This document shows, in pieces, positions 1 to 9,893 of a DNA stretch of 14,872 nucleotides. The notes below the pieces were generated by a model. The model worked only from the letters and a program-made list of their open reading frames with translations, did no database searches and had not been told where the DNA came from. A program made the translations under genes and the position numbers. The first letter of the stretch is position 1; every line of letters begins with the position of its first letter. Source of the stretch: Deltaproteobacteria bacterium (GTDB taxonomy: Bacteria; Myxococcota; UBA796; SXON01). The DNA is taken from positions 1 to 14,872 of the forward strand of contig CANKNP010000094.1 of the NCBI GenBank assembly GCA_947483545.1, read 5' to 3'.

Positions 1-19
1 AGACGCCGAAAGGCAGGCC

Positions 20-66
20 CGCGGCCCTTCAGGCCGCGAGGAGGGGGGAGGCCGCGTGTCGCGGCC
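20..66. repeat. Two tandem perfect hairpins with interchangeable arms
   Basis: CGCGGCC (20-26) pairs with GGCCGCG (32-38) around a CTTCA loop. GGCCGCG (50-56) then pairs with CGCGGCC (60-66) around a TGT loop. The arms of the second hairpin are the same two 7-mers as those of the first, in swapped order. Arms 1:2 and 3:4 can therefore form together, or 1:3 and 2:4 can pair instead. The sequence is seen directly; any regulatory switching is inference. Confidence 0.7.
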
Positions 67-69
67 GGC

Positions 70-97
70 GCGGGGGGAGGACGTGTCCTCCCCCCGC
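70..97. repeat. 13-bp perfect inverted repeat, GC-rich
   Basis: GCGGGGGGAGGAC (70-82) is followed two bases later by its exact reverse complement at 85-97. In RNA this gives a very stable stem with a tight loop. No T-run follows on either strand, so it does not fit an intrinsic terminator. It may belong to the same palindromic cluster as 20-66, or be a protein-binding site. Confidence 0.75.
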
Positions 98-108
98 CCA
101 GCAAGGAG

Positions 109-159
109 CAGCGCGGGCCCTCGGCGCTCCGGGTTGGGTTGCGGGTCGTGCCCGCGCTG
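109..159. repeat. 10-bp inverted repeat with 31-nt loop
   Basis: CAGCGCGGGC (109-118) is matched by its exact reverse complement at 150-159. The right arm runs directly into the dispersed 24-bp repeat at 158-181. The wording of this stretch (AGCAGCG then GGGCCC) resembles the hairpin at 7411-7423 in the gspH leader, which suggests both are copies of one degenerate element. Confidence 0.55.
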
Positions 160-181
160 TGTCCAGCGCCCGGGCTGGCCC
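158..181 (+). repeat. Dispersed 24-bp repeat, copy 1
   Basis: These 24 bases match 7521-7544, inside the gspH leader region, at 23 of 24 positions; the single difference is the fifth base. The core is CCAGCGCCCGGGCTGG, itself a near-palindrome. A match this long between two distant non-homologous sites is unlikely by chance even at high GC, so a shared small repeat element is inferred. Confidence 0.65.
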
Positions 182-225
182 CCCGGCGCGGGTACTCCCT
201 CGTCGTAGCCCAGACATTCCAAGAC

Positions 226-238
226 TGACAATTTGTCA
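226..238. promoter_or_regulatory. Candidate operator, 13-bp palindrome
   Basis: TGACAATTTGTCA is a perfect inverted repeat: TGACAA and TTGTCA around a central T. It sits in an AT-rich island (about 211-240) inside very GC-rich DNA, 122 nt before the gspC start. A short symmetric AT-rich site upstream of an operon is the form expected for a dimeric repressor or activator site. The regulator is unknown. The left half (CTGACA, 225-230) could also act as a -35 box, but no good -10 is visible. Confidence 0.4.
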
Positions 239-343
239 CACCGCCTCGCGTCCCGCCGGGATCCCCGACAACCTGACGGCGGCGGCGTCGTAGAGCATGA
301 CACGCCGCGGCTTTTGGGAGCGGCACGGCGATTGCAGGCGTGG

Positions 344-349
344 TAGGAG
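344..349 (+). promoter_or_regulatory. Ribosome binding site deciding the gspC start
   Basis: TAGGAG lies 11 nt upstream of ATG at 361. The same hexamer stands 5 nt before the gspG start (6892-6897). An in-frame GTG at 340 would place this site inside the gene and has no upstream purine-rich site of its own, so ATG 361 is preferred. Confidence 0.55.
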
Positions 350-360
350 CCGCCCCCTCG

Positions 361-1329
361 ATGCCCAACCGCCTGCCCGTCCCCGCCTCCCGCCTCGCCC
401 TCGTGGTCGTGACCGGCGGCCTGTTCGGTTTTGGCCTCGCCGCAGCGGCAACAACGCTCGGCGGACTCTACCTTGTGCTGCCCGAGGATGCGCTGCCCGT
501 CGCGTACTCCGACGGCCCGACGCCGACCTCGCCGACAGCCCCAGGCGAAGCCCCCACCCTCGCCGATGCGGGCGACGCGCCTCCGATCGCCCCGCGCCCC
601 ACCGCCCGGCCGCGCGCGCCCAACACCAAGAGCTACGACGTCATCGTCAAGCGGAACATCTTCGACTCAACGGCAGTGTACAACCCTGCGACGCCCCCCG
701 GCGGCCCCGGCGGGGGAGATTGCCGCGAGTCAAGCGTCAAGCTCATCGCTACGGTAGTCGCCGACATCCCCGAGTACTCCTCCGCCTTGATCTCGGTCGG
801 CGGCGGCAAGGACGGCAAGGCCGAGGGGTTTGTCATCGGCGACGAGGTCACAGGCGAAGGCCGCATCACCTCGATCGACCAGAAGAAAGTGTGCACCGAT
901 GGCGGGGCCTGCATTTGCATGGGTAACGAAGGCGGGCTCGCGAAGGCGACCGGCGCCCCAGGGGCCGCCCCCGGCGAGGATGACAGCGGGATCACCAAGG
1001 TGACCGACACCAAGTACATCGTAGACCAGTCGGTCATCGCTGGCGCGATGGGCAACTTGGAGGCGTTGGCCTCGCAGGTTCACGCCTCCCCGCACAAGGG
1101 CCCAGACGGTCAGATTGATGGCTACCGCCTGTCGGCCATCCGCAAGGGCAGCCTGCTCGACAAGCTGGGCGTCAAGAACGGCGACATCATCAAGGGCGTG
1201 AACGGCAAGCCCCTCAACAGCACCGAGGTCGCAATGTCCGCCTTTACCAGTCTGAGCAGCGAGAGCGCCTTCAACTTCGACATCACCCGGCGCAGTCAAG
1301 ACACCACGCTCGAATACGAGATCCGCTGA
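361..1329 (+). CDS. gspC: Type II secretion system protein GspC (PDZ type)
   Basis: Inner-membrane protein that links the T2SS assembly platform to the secretin GspD and contributes to substrate recognition. The 322-residue product has a short cytoplasmic start and one membrane segment (about residues 12-40). A Pro/Ala/Thr-rich periplasmic linker follows (about 44-88), then the HR domain starting near SYDVIVKRNIF (about 91-175). A PDZ domain occupies the C-terminus (about 248-322, with the YRLSAIRKGS and GVKNGDIIKGVNG motifs). The HR region ends in an unusual cysteine cluster (C178, C184, C186) with C121 further upstream. First gene of the operon; its TGA is followed immediately by the gspD ATG. 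An alternative start is GTG at 340 (seven residues longer). The family call rests on domain order and neighbours. Confidence 0.93.
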   Translation: MPNRLPVPASRLALVVVTGGLFGFGLAAAATTLGGLYLVLPEDALPVAYSDGPTPTSPTAPGEAPTLADAGDAPPIAPRPTARPRAPNTKSYDVIVKRNIFDSTAVYNPATPPGGPGGGDCRESSVKLIATVVADIPEYSSALISVGGGKDGKAEGFVIGDEVTGEGRITSIDQKKVCTDGGACICMGNEGGLAKATGAPGAAPGEDDSGITKVTDTKYIVDQSVIAGAMGNLEALASQVHASPHKGPDGQIDGYRLSAIRKGSLLDKLGVKNGDIIKGVNGKPLNSTEVAMSAFTSLSSESAFNFDITRRSQDTTLEYEIR

Positions 1330-5639
<4,310 letters not shown>

Positions 5640-5643
5640 GCGC

Positions 5644-6894
5644 ATGCCAGTTTGGGAATACGTCGGGCTCGATGGCGTCGGCAAGGCGGTCAAGGGCGTC
5701 ATCGATGCCGACAACGCCAAGGGCGCCCGCACGCGCTTGCGCAAGCAGGGCGTTTTCCCGACCGACGTGTACGAGCAGAAGGCTGGCACCGGCGCCGGCG
5801 GCATTTTCGGGCGGGGCAAGGGACTGAACGTCCAGATCGACTTTCGAAAGTATTTTGAGCGCGTGAGCATCCAGGACATCGCGGCGCTCACCTCGCAGCT
5901 CTCGACCTTGCTCGGGGCGAACATCCCGATGGTCGAAGCCCTGACCGCGCTGTGCGACCAGACCGAGAACCCCAAGCTCAAGTCGGTCATGACCGACGTG
6001 AAGGACAAGGTCAATGAGGGCTGGCCGCTCGCCCGCGCGATGCGTGGACACCCCGACGTGTTCGACGACCTGTACGTGAACATGGTCGATGCAGGCGAAA
6101 AATCCGGCGCCTTGGACGTCGTCTTGCAGCGGCTCACCGGCTTCACGGAGGCGACCGTCGCGCTCCGCGGAAAGCTGGTCGCCGCGCTGACCTACCCGAT
6201 CATCATGATCGGCATGAGCTCGTTGCTTGTGTTGGGGTTGTTTGCGTTTGTCATCCCCCGCATCAAAAAGGTGCTCGACAGCTTTCACAGCGAGCTGCCG
6301 CTCCTCACCAAGATCCTCTTCGGATTGTCCACGTTCGTCATTGATTACTGGTGGCTACTGGCCGTTCTGATCCCGGGTGCTATCTATGGGTTCATCCGGT
6401 TCATCCGCACCCCCCGCGGTCGGGCCTGGTGGCACAAGCGCCTGCTCCGCTTGCCGATCATCGGCCAAATCAACCGCAAGGTCGCGGTCTCTCGATTTTC
6501 TCGTACCCTCGCCACATTGCTCACCTCGGGTGTCCCCATCCTGACCGCGCTCGCCATCGTGAAGTCCGTCGTCGGGAACGACGTGATCGCGAACGCGGTC
6601 GAGAACGCCGCGAAGAACATCTCCGAGGGCCAGCCCATCGCCCCGCCGCTCAAGGCCTCCGGCGAATTCGACCCGATCGTGATTCACATGATCAACATCG
6701 GCGAGCGCACGGGCGAGCTGGAGCCGATGCTCGCGAAGGTGGCAGACGCTTACGATGGACAGGTGGACAACACCGTCAACGCGCTCACCTCGTTGCTCAC
6801 GCCCATCCTCACGCTGTTCATGGGCGGCGTGGTCGGCATCGTCGCCCTTGGCGTGCTGCTTCCGATGCTCAACCTTTCATCCGCCATCAAATAG
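5644..6894 (+). CDS. gspF: Type II secretion inner-membrane platform protein GspF
   Basis: Polytopic inner-membrane protein at the centre of the assembly platform, contacting GspE and GspL. The 416 residues fit the family. Two repeated T2SSF cytoplasmic domains (about 70-178 and 270-380) are each followed by membrane segments. Membrane spans lie near 179-206, 222-250 (with DYWWLLAVLIPG) and 380-410. The second repeat has the family-typical SRFSRTLATLLTSGVPI and the NIGERTGELEPML stretch. The ATG is four bases after the gspE stop and is preceded by GGAGG (5630-5634) at 9-nt spacing. Confidence 0.97.
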   Translation: MPVWEYVGLDGVGKAVKGVIDADNAKGARTRLRKQGVFPTDVYEQKAGTGAGGIFGRGKGLNVQIDFRKYFERVSIQDIAALTSQLSTLLGANIPMVEALTALCDQTENPKLKSVMTDVKDKVNEGWPLARAMRGHPDVFDDLYVNMVDAGEKSGALDVVLQRLTGFTEATVALRGKLVAALTYPIIMIGMSSLLVLGLFAFVIPRIKKVLDSFHSELPLLTKILFGLSTFVIDYWWLLAVLIPGAIYGFIRFIRTPRGRAWWHKRLLRLPIIGQINRKVAVSRFSRTLATLLTSGVPILTALAIVKSVVGNDVIANAVENAAKNISEGQPIAPPLKASGEFDPIVIHMINIGERTGELEPMLAKVADAYDGQVDNTVNALTSLLTPILTLFMGGVVGIVALGVLLPMLNLSSAIK

Positions 6895-6902
6895 GAGCCT
6901 TC

Positions 6903-7337
6903 ATGGAACCGAATCCGCTTTCCTCCCTCCGCCGTCGTCGTCGCTCGAAGGGCATGTCGCTCGTCGAGATCATGGTCGTCATCGCGATCATCGGGATCCT
7001 GATGACGGTCGTGGGCGTGAACGTCGCCGCGCGGTTCTCAGACTCCCAGCGTTCGACGACGATGATCCAGATCACGTCGATCGAGCAGCAGCTCACGATG
7101 TACTCCACCAAGCACAAGGGCAAGTACCCGAGCACGTCCGAGGGACTGGCTGCGATGAAGAAGTACTTTCCCAACGAAGAGGTGCCCCAGGACAGCTTCG
7201 GGTACGACTTCCTGTACTTTTCGCCCGGCACGCACGGAAACCACCCCTACGAGGTGATCTCCCTGGGTGCGGACGGCAAGGAAGGCGGCGAGGACGCGAA
7301 CGCGGACATCTACTCGTGGGACATGAAGGACGAATGA
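6903..7337 (+). CDS. gspG: Major pseudopilin GspG
   Basis: Main subunit of the T2SS pseudopilus. The 144-residue prepilin has a 17-residue Arg-rich leader cut after G17 (SKG before MSLVEIMVVIAIIG), Glu at +5 and a hydrophobic N-terminal helix. The globular part shows the GspG pattern: YPSTSEGLAAM, a loop with HPYEVISLGADG, and an Asp-rich C-terminal segment (GGEDANADIYSWD) that matches the family's calcium-binding loop. The start is eight bases after the gspF stop, with AGGAG 5 nt upstream. The stop overlaps a potential gspH ATG (ATGA at 7334). Confidence 0.97.
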   Translation: MEPNPLSSLRRRRRSKGMSLVEIMVVIAIIGILMTVVGVNVAARFSDSQRSTTMIQITSIEQQLTMYSTKHKGKYPSTSEGLAAMKKYFPNEEVPQDSFGYDFLYFSPGTHGNHPYEVISLGADGKEGGEDANADIYSWDMKDE

Positions 7338-8284
7338 GCCGCCGCTCCGTGCGCTCGGCGAACCTCGCGCCCGGATCGGCGGTGCTTTTGCACCGTTCCT
7401 ACCGGTGGAGAGCAGCGGGCCCGTCGAAGACGCCGGACCCGCAGCGCTCCACCTGTAACGGTGCGGTTTGGGCCAGCCCGGCTCCAAGTCAAGTGACTCC
7501 GGGATTTTGGAACATAGGAGTGTGCCCAGCGCCCGGGCTGGCCCGTCGGTCCCGCCCCCGCGCCGGCACGACCCTCCTCGAGGTGATGGTCGTCATCGGC
7601 GTGATGGCGCTGATGATGGCCGTGGCGGTCCCAAGCCTCTCGGCGATTTGGGATTTGGAGCAGCGTGGGATCGCGCGGGACCTGGCGCAGACGTACCGAT
7701 TCTTGCAGTCAGAGGCCACGTTGCGGAACGTATGTTTTCGTATCGTCTACGCGCTCGACGAAGGGGGGTACACCATCGAGGTGGGCGACCCCAGCACGCT
7801 GGTGTTCGGCACGCCGGACCAACGCGAGGAGGCCCTGGCCGCGCAGGAGAAGCAGATCAAGCTTTTCAACAAAGACCCTGCGCCCTCGCCCAGCGGAGCG
7901 GTGAGCGCCAGTGATGACCCCGGCACAGGGTCCGAGGCCCGATTCGCGGGCTTGGATGTGCAGGGTTTTGAGAGCAAGGTCGAGTTCCCCGTCACGACCC
8001 GCTACGGATTTGCGTACACCCCGCAATATCGCCAGCCCCAGGAGCCCACCCCGGTGGACGAAGAGCGAAAGGAGGAGGACGGCCCCAACGTCGTCTACAG
8101 CTATATTTTTCCGAACGGGGACGTAGAGTACACGGTCATCCGCATCGTGGATGTCGATGATCCCGCGGATGGCTACACCGTCGAGGTCGAGCCGACCTCC
8201 GGCAAGGTCACCGTGAGCGCGGAGGAGACCGAGATCGGCGCTTCATTGGCGTGGCTGCCGGAAAGCGCCCCGGAGTCGGATTGA
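7334..8284 (+). CDS. gspH: Minor pseudopilin GspH, with abnormally long leader as called
   Basis: Minor pseudopilin of the pseudopilus tip. The prepilin site is RAG before TTLLEVMVVIGVMALMMAV, with Glu at +5. The C-terminal half has the GspH-like beta segment VVYSYIFPNGDVEYTVI. The start is uncertain. ATG 7334 overlaps the gspG stop in the ATGA style used elsewhere in this operon, but it gives a 78-residue leader, far above the usual 5-30. The extra leader is encoded by a block of inverted repeats (7381-7544). The alternative GTG 7520 gives a normal 16-residue leader (254-residue protein) but lacks well-spaced Shine-Dalgarno pairing: TAGGAG abuts it and only a weak TTGGA lies 8 nt upstream. 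No stop codon interrupts the frame from 7334, so both remain possible. Identity is secure; the start is not. Confidence 0.88.
   Translation: MSRRSVRSANLAPGSAVLLHRSYRWRAAGPSKTPDPQRSTCNGAVWASPAPSQVTPGFWNIGVCPAPGLARRSRPRAGTTLLEVMVVIGVMALMMAVAVPSLSAIWDLEQRGIARDLAQTYRFLQSEATLRNVCFRIVYALDEGGYTIEVGDPSTLVFGTPDQREEALAAQEKQIKLFNKDPAPSPSGAVSASDDPGTGSEARFAGLDVQGFESKVEFPVTTRYGFAYTPQYRQPQEPTPVDEERKEEDGPNVVYSYIFPNGDVEYTVIRIVDVDDPADGYTVEVEPTSGKVTVSAEETEIGASLAWLPESAPESD
7381..7394 (+). repeat. Small perfect hairpin GGTGC-TTTT-GCACC
   Basis: A five-base-pair stem with a TTTT loop. Its right arm (GCACC, 7390-7394) is also the outer left arm of the larger hairpin at 7390-7464, so the two structures are mutually exclusive in RNA. 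Confidence 0.6.
7390..7464 (+). repeat. 75-nt long imperfect hairpin in the gspH leader
   Basis: GCACCGTT (7390-7397) pairs with AACGGTGC (7457-7464), then GGTGGAG (7404-7410) with CTCCACC (7447-7453). The stem continues with few mismatches to a terminal AAGA loop at 7427-7430. I count about 27 base pairs with one asymmetric internal loop (CCTACC opposite TGT). A structure this regular over 75 nt is far more than coding sequence needs. It could be a REP/MITE-like insertion or an RNA element. I checked it against integron attC end motifs and it does not fit. Confidence 0.75.
7470..7544 (+). repeat. 12-bp terminal inverted repeat enclosing the gspH GTG
   Basis: GGGCCAGCCCGG (7470-7481) and its exact reverse complement (7533-7544) bound a 75-nt segment. 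Inside, CTCC (7482-7485) can pair with GGAG (7517-7520) of the TAGGAG sequence next to the candidate GTG start, and AGTC-AAGT-GACT forms a small hairpin (7487-7498). The segment could be a short mobile repeat with terminal inverted repeats, or an RNA fold hiding a start site. The right arm lies within copy 2 of the dispersed 24-bp repeat. Confidence 0.65.
7521..7544 (+). repeat. Dispersed 24-bp repeat, copy 2
   Basis: Matches 158-181 upstream of gspC at 23 of 24 bases. A 12-bp inverted partial copy is at 7470-7481. It lies in the leader-coding part of gspH, immediately before the Arg-rich prepilin leader. Confidence 0.65.
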
Positions 8285-8303
8285 ACCGGGTGCCGACCTC
8301 GCT

Positions 8304-8374
8304 CCTACCCTTCTCCCCTCGGGAGAAGGTGGCGCCGTACTCGGCGCCGGATGAGGGCTCCCCGCGGATGTTGA
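8304..8374 (+). repeat. REP/BIME-like repeat, forward copy 1
   Basis: A 71-nt unit made of two hairpins: CCTTCTCCC with GGGAGAAGG, then GGCGCC with GGCGCC around GTACTC, ending in a GGATGAGGG stretch. It matches the copy at 8472-8542 at 69 of 71 positions, with CT versus TC in the first loop. The composition (CCTTCTCCC-loop-GGGAGAAGG followed by GGATGAGG) is the style of REP elements common in many Proteobacteria. It starts 20 nt after the gspH stop. Confidence 0.85.
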
Positions 8375-8380
8375 ACAGTC

Positions 8381-8437
8381 CTCATCCGCCCGCGGGTACG
8401 CGGGCACCTTCTCCCGCGGAGCGGGAGAAGGGTAGGA
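8381..8437 (-). repeat. REP/BIME-like repeat, inverted copy
   Basis: The reverse complement of this stretch reads TCCTACCCTTCTCCC, a CG-rich loop, GGGAGAAGGTG, a diverged second hairpin and GGATGAG. It is therefore the same unit as the flanking copies in the opposite orientation. Forward-inverse-forward arrangement is typical of bacterial interspersed mosaic elements. Confidence 0.8.
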
Positions 8438-8471
8438 CGGGTCGTGACGCGGAGCGACGGGGCGCAAAACC

Positions 8472-8542
8472 CCTACCCTTCTCCCTCCGGGAGAAGGTGG
8501 CGCCGTACTCGGCGCCGGATGAGGGCTCCCCGCGGATGTTGA
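8472..8542 (+). repeat. REP/BIME-like repeat, forward copy 2, holding the gspI start
   Basis: Second near-identical forward copy, exactly 168 nt (56 codons) from the first. The ATG at 8536-8538, taken as the gspI start, is part of the repeat. Copy 1 carries the equivalent ATG at 8368, in the same frame and without an intervening stop. Confidence 0.85.
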
Positions 8543-9189
8543 CAGGCCGTTGCCCCCGCCGCGCATTCACCCTCCTCGAGGTCGTCGTTGCGCTCGTGAT
8601 CCTCACGATGTCGCTGTTCGTGTTGGTGAGCGCCCAAGCCTCCAGCGTGTTCATGACGACCGATTCCCAACGTACGTTGACCGCCACCTGGCTCGCCCAG
8701 CAGAAGATGACCGAGGCGCTGCTGCGCATCGAGGCCGATGGTGTGCAGCTGAGCGACATCGAAGAGGACGGCGACTTCGAGGACTTTGGGGGGGACGGTG
8801 ACTTTGGGGACGATGTGGATTTTGGCGGAGAGTTCGACGACTTTCAGTGGGCCTACACCATCCGCTCCGTGGACATCAAGCTGGGGGATGTGGGGAGCAG
8901 CGCGGACGAGCTTCAGAGCGCGGGGGTCGGGCCCAGCCAGGATCAAATGGAGGCCGAGGGCGGAGGCGGGAAGGATCTCTCGGACCTGGGCGTGCAGCCC
9001 GACATGATCTCCGAGCTTCTGAAGCCCTATATCCGAGAGGTGCGGGTGCTCATCTGGTGGGGCGAGGAGCCGGACGAAGGAGAGGATTGCGAGGATTGCA
9101 TCGAGCTGGTCACGCACGTCGCAAATCCGACGGGCGAGATCGTAGCGGGCGCGGGTGAAGACCCGAACGCCGAGGCCGCGACCCAATGA
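8536..9189 (+). CDS. gspI: Minor pseudopilin GspI, with acidic insert
   Basis: Minor pseudopilin of the tip complex, usually the core around which GspJ and GspK assemble. From ATG 8536 the prepilin leader is ten residues (MLTGRCPRRA) followed by FTLLEVVVALVILTMSLFVL, with Glu at +5. The cleavage residue is Ala, not the usual Gly. The 217-residue product is much longer than the usual 120-130. The excess is an Asp/Phe/Gly-rich acidic run (about 74-103) and a Gly/Glu-rich stretch (about 118-155). The frame is open further upstream: ATG 8368 or GTG 8251 would add repeat-encoded residues, but only 8536 gives a normal leader. GAGGG (8521-8525) is a distant possible ribosome site. The stop overlaps the gspJ ATG by four bases. 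Confidence 0.9.
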   Translation: MLTGRCPRRAFTLLEVVVALVILTMSLFVLVSAQASSVFMTTDSQRTLTATWLAQQKMTEALLRIEADGVQLSDIEEDGDFEDFGGDGDFGDDVDFGGEFDDFQWAYTIRSVDIKLGDVGSSADELQSAGVGPSQDQMEAEGGGGKDLSDLGVQPDMISELLKPYIREVRVLIWWGEEPDEGEDCEDCIELVTHVANPTGEIVAGAGEDPNAEAATQ

Positions 9190-9893
9190 GGCTTCGCACC
9201 CGCCTTCGTGCCGCCTTCACCCTGCTGGAGATCGTCGTCGCGATCTCCGTGCTGGCGCTGATCGGCATGCTGACCTTCCAGACGATCACGACGGCGTTGG
9301 ACGCCCGGGATTGGCTGGAGCAGGATGATGAATCCAACCAGTCGGCCCGCATCGCCATGGATCGCTTGCATCGGGATTTTGAGCTCGCATGGCTCACCCC
9401 CAGCGTACAGGCGGTCAACACCTTCAAGACCATCTTCATCGCGAAGAACAACGACCCCGACGTCGTCTGGTTCACCGCCCTCTCGCACCGCCGCATGCAC
9501 CAAAATGCCCGGGAGAGCGACCAGACCGAGGTCACCTACTGGACCGAGGACGACCCCGAGATCGACGACGCGATGGTGCTCCTGCGCCGCGAGGCCCCCC
9601 GCATCGACCAGGAGCCCGAGAAAGACGGCACCATCCTGCCGCTGGCCTACGGCGTCACCACCTTCAACGTGCGCTTTCTTGACTCCCGGACCAACGAGTG
9701 GAAGGACGAGTGGGACACCACGGGCGTGGACACCGCCAATCGGCTGCCGCGCGCCGTCCGCATCGTCTTGGAATTGCTGGCGCCGGATCCCGACGATCCG
9801 GAGCGCAAAATCACCCGGACCTACGCGAGCACGATCATCCTGAACTATGGGCCTGTGCTCACGCGAAACCTCGTGTCGAAGGGGGCCGATTGA
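9186..9893 (+). CDS. gspJ: Minor pseudopilin GspJ
   Basis: Tip-complex minor pseudopilin of 235 residues. The leader is ten residues (MRLRTRLRAA) followed by FTLLEIVVAISVLALIGMLTF, with Glu at +5 and Ala at -1. The globular part contains a family-like segment (SNQSARIAMDRLHRDFELAWL) after the N-terminal helix, and later LPLAYGVTTFNVRFLD and AVRIVLELLAPDP, consistent with the GspJ beta-sandwich. Four-base ATGA overlap with gspI; its own stop overlaps the gspK TTG start. Confidence 0.95.
   Translation: MRLRTRLRAAFTLLEIVVAISVLALIGMLTFQTITTALDARDWLEQDDESNQSARIAMDRLHRDFELAWLTPSVQAVNTFKTIFIAKNNDPDVVWFTALSHRRMHQNARESDQTEVTYWTEDDPEIDDAMVLLRREAPRIDQEPEKDGTILPLAYGVTTFNVRFLDSRTNEWKDEWDTTGVDTANRLPRAVRIVLELLAPDPDDPERKITRTYASTIILNYGPVLTRNLVSKGAD
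9879..9885 (+). promoter_or_regulatory. Ribosome binding site deciding the gspK TTG start
   Basis: AAGGGGG lies 4 nt before TTG 9890, which overlaps the gspJ stop as TTGA. The competing ATG at 9908 has no purine-rich site in front of it. The TTG start also repeats the four-base overlap pattern of this operon. Confidence 0.55.

Larger units (their letters stand above)
1..360. other. Upstream non-coding region, palindrome-rich
   Basis: No convincing gene lies here. All three forward frames are open for about 200 nt or more, but that is expected from the extreme GC content, and none reads like a protein. The stretch 1-190 is packed with perfect inverted repeats (listed separately). From about 211 to 240 the composition becomes AT-rich, which is where a promoter or operator would be expected. 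I found no confident -35/-10 pair: CTGACA at 225-230 is a possible -35 but no acceptable -10 follows at 16-18 nt. Whether the start of the window holds the 3' flank of another gene cannot be seen. Confidence 0.6.

Noticed and set aside
70..97. Rho-independent terminator
   Set aside because: The stem is very strong, but there is no T-run after it on either strand.
1..228. Open forward frames at the left edge, as a possible end of an upstream gene
   Set aside because: All three forward frames are open across most of this stretch because of GC content; none reads like a protein and the DNA is made of palindromes.
7390..7464. Integron attC site
   Set aside because: The hairpin has attC-like length and imperfect pairing, but its ends are GCACCGTT and AACGGTGC and do not show the required RYYYAAC and GTTRRRY boxes; no integrase or cassette structure is present.
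8251..8535. Extended N-terminus of GspI from GTG 8251 or ATG 8368
   Set aside because: It would translate the palindromic repeats and push the prepilin leader to more than 60 residues; ATG 8536 gives the normal ten-residue leader. Not fully excluded.
8304..8542. CRISPR array
   Set aside because: Only three copies, one of them inverted, with a unit of about 57-71 nt and internal hairpins; this is BIME/REP architecture and not regularly spaced repeats with unique spacers.
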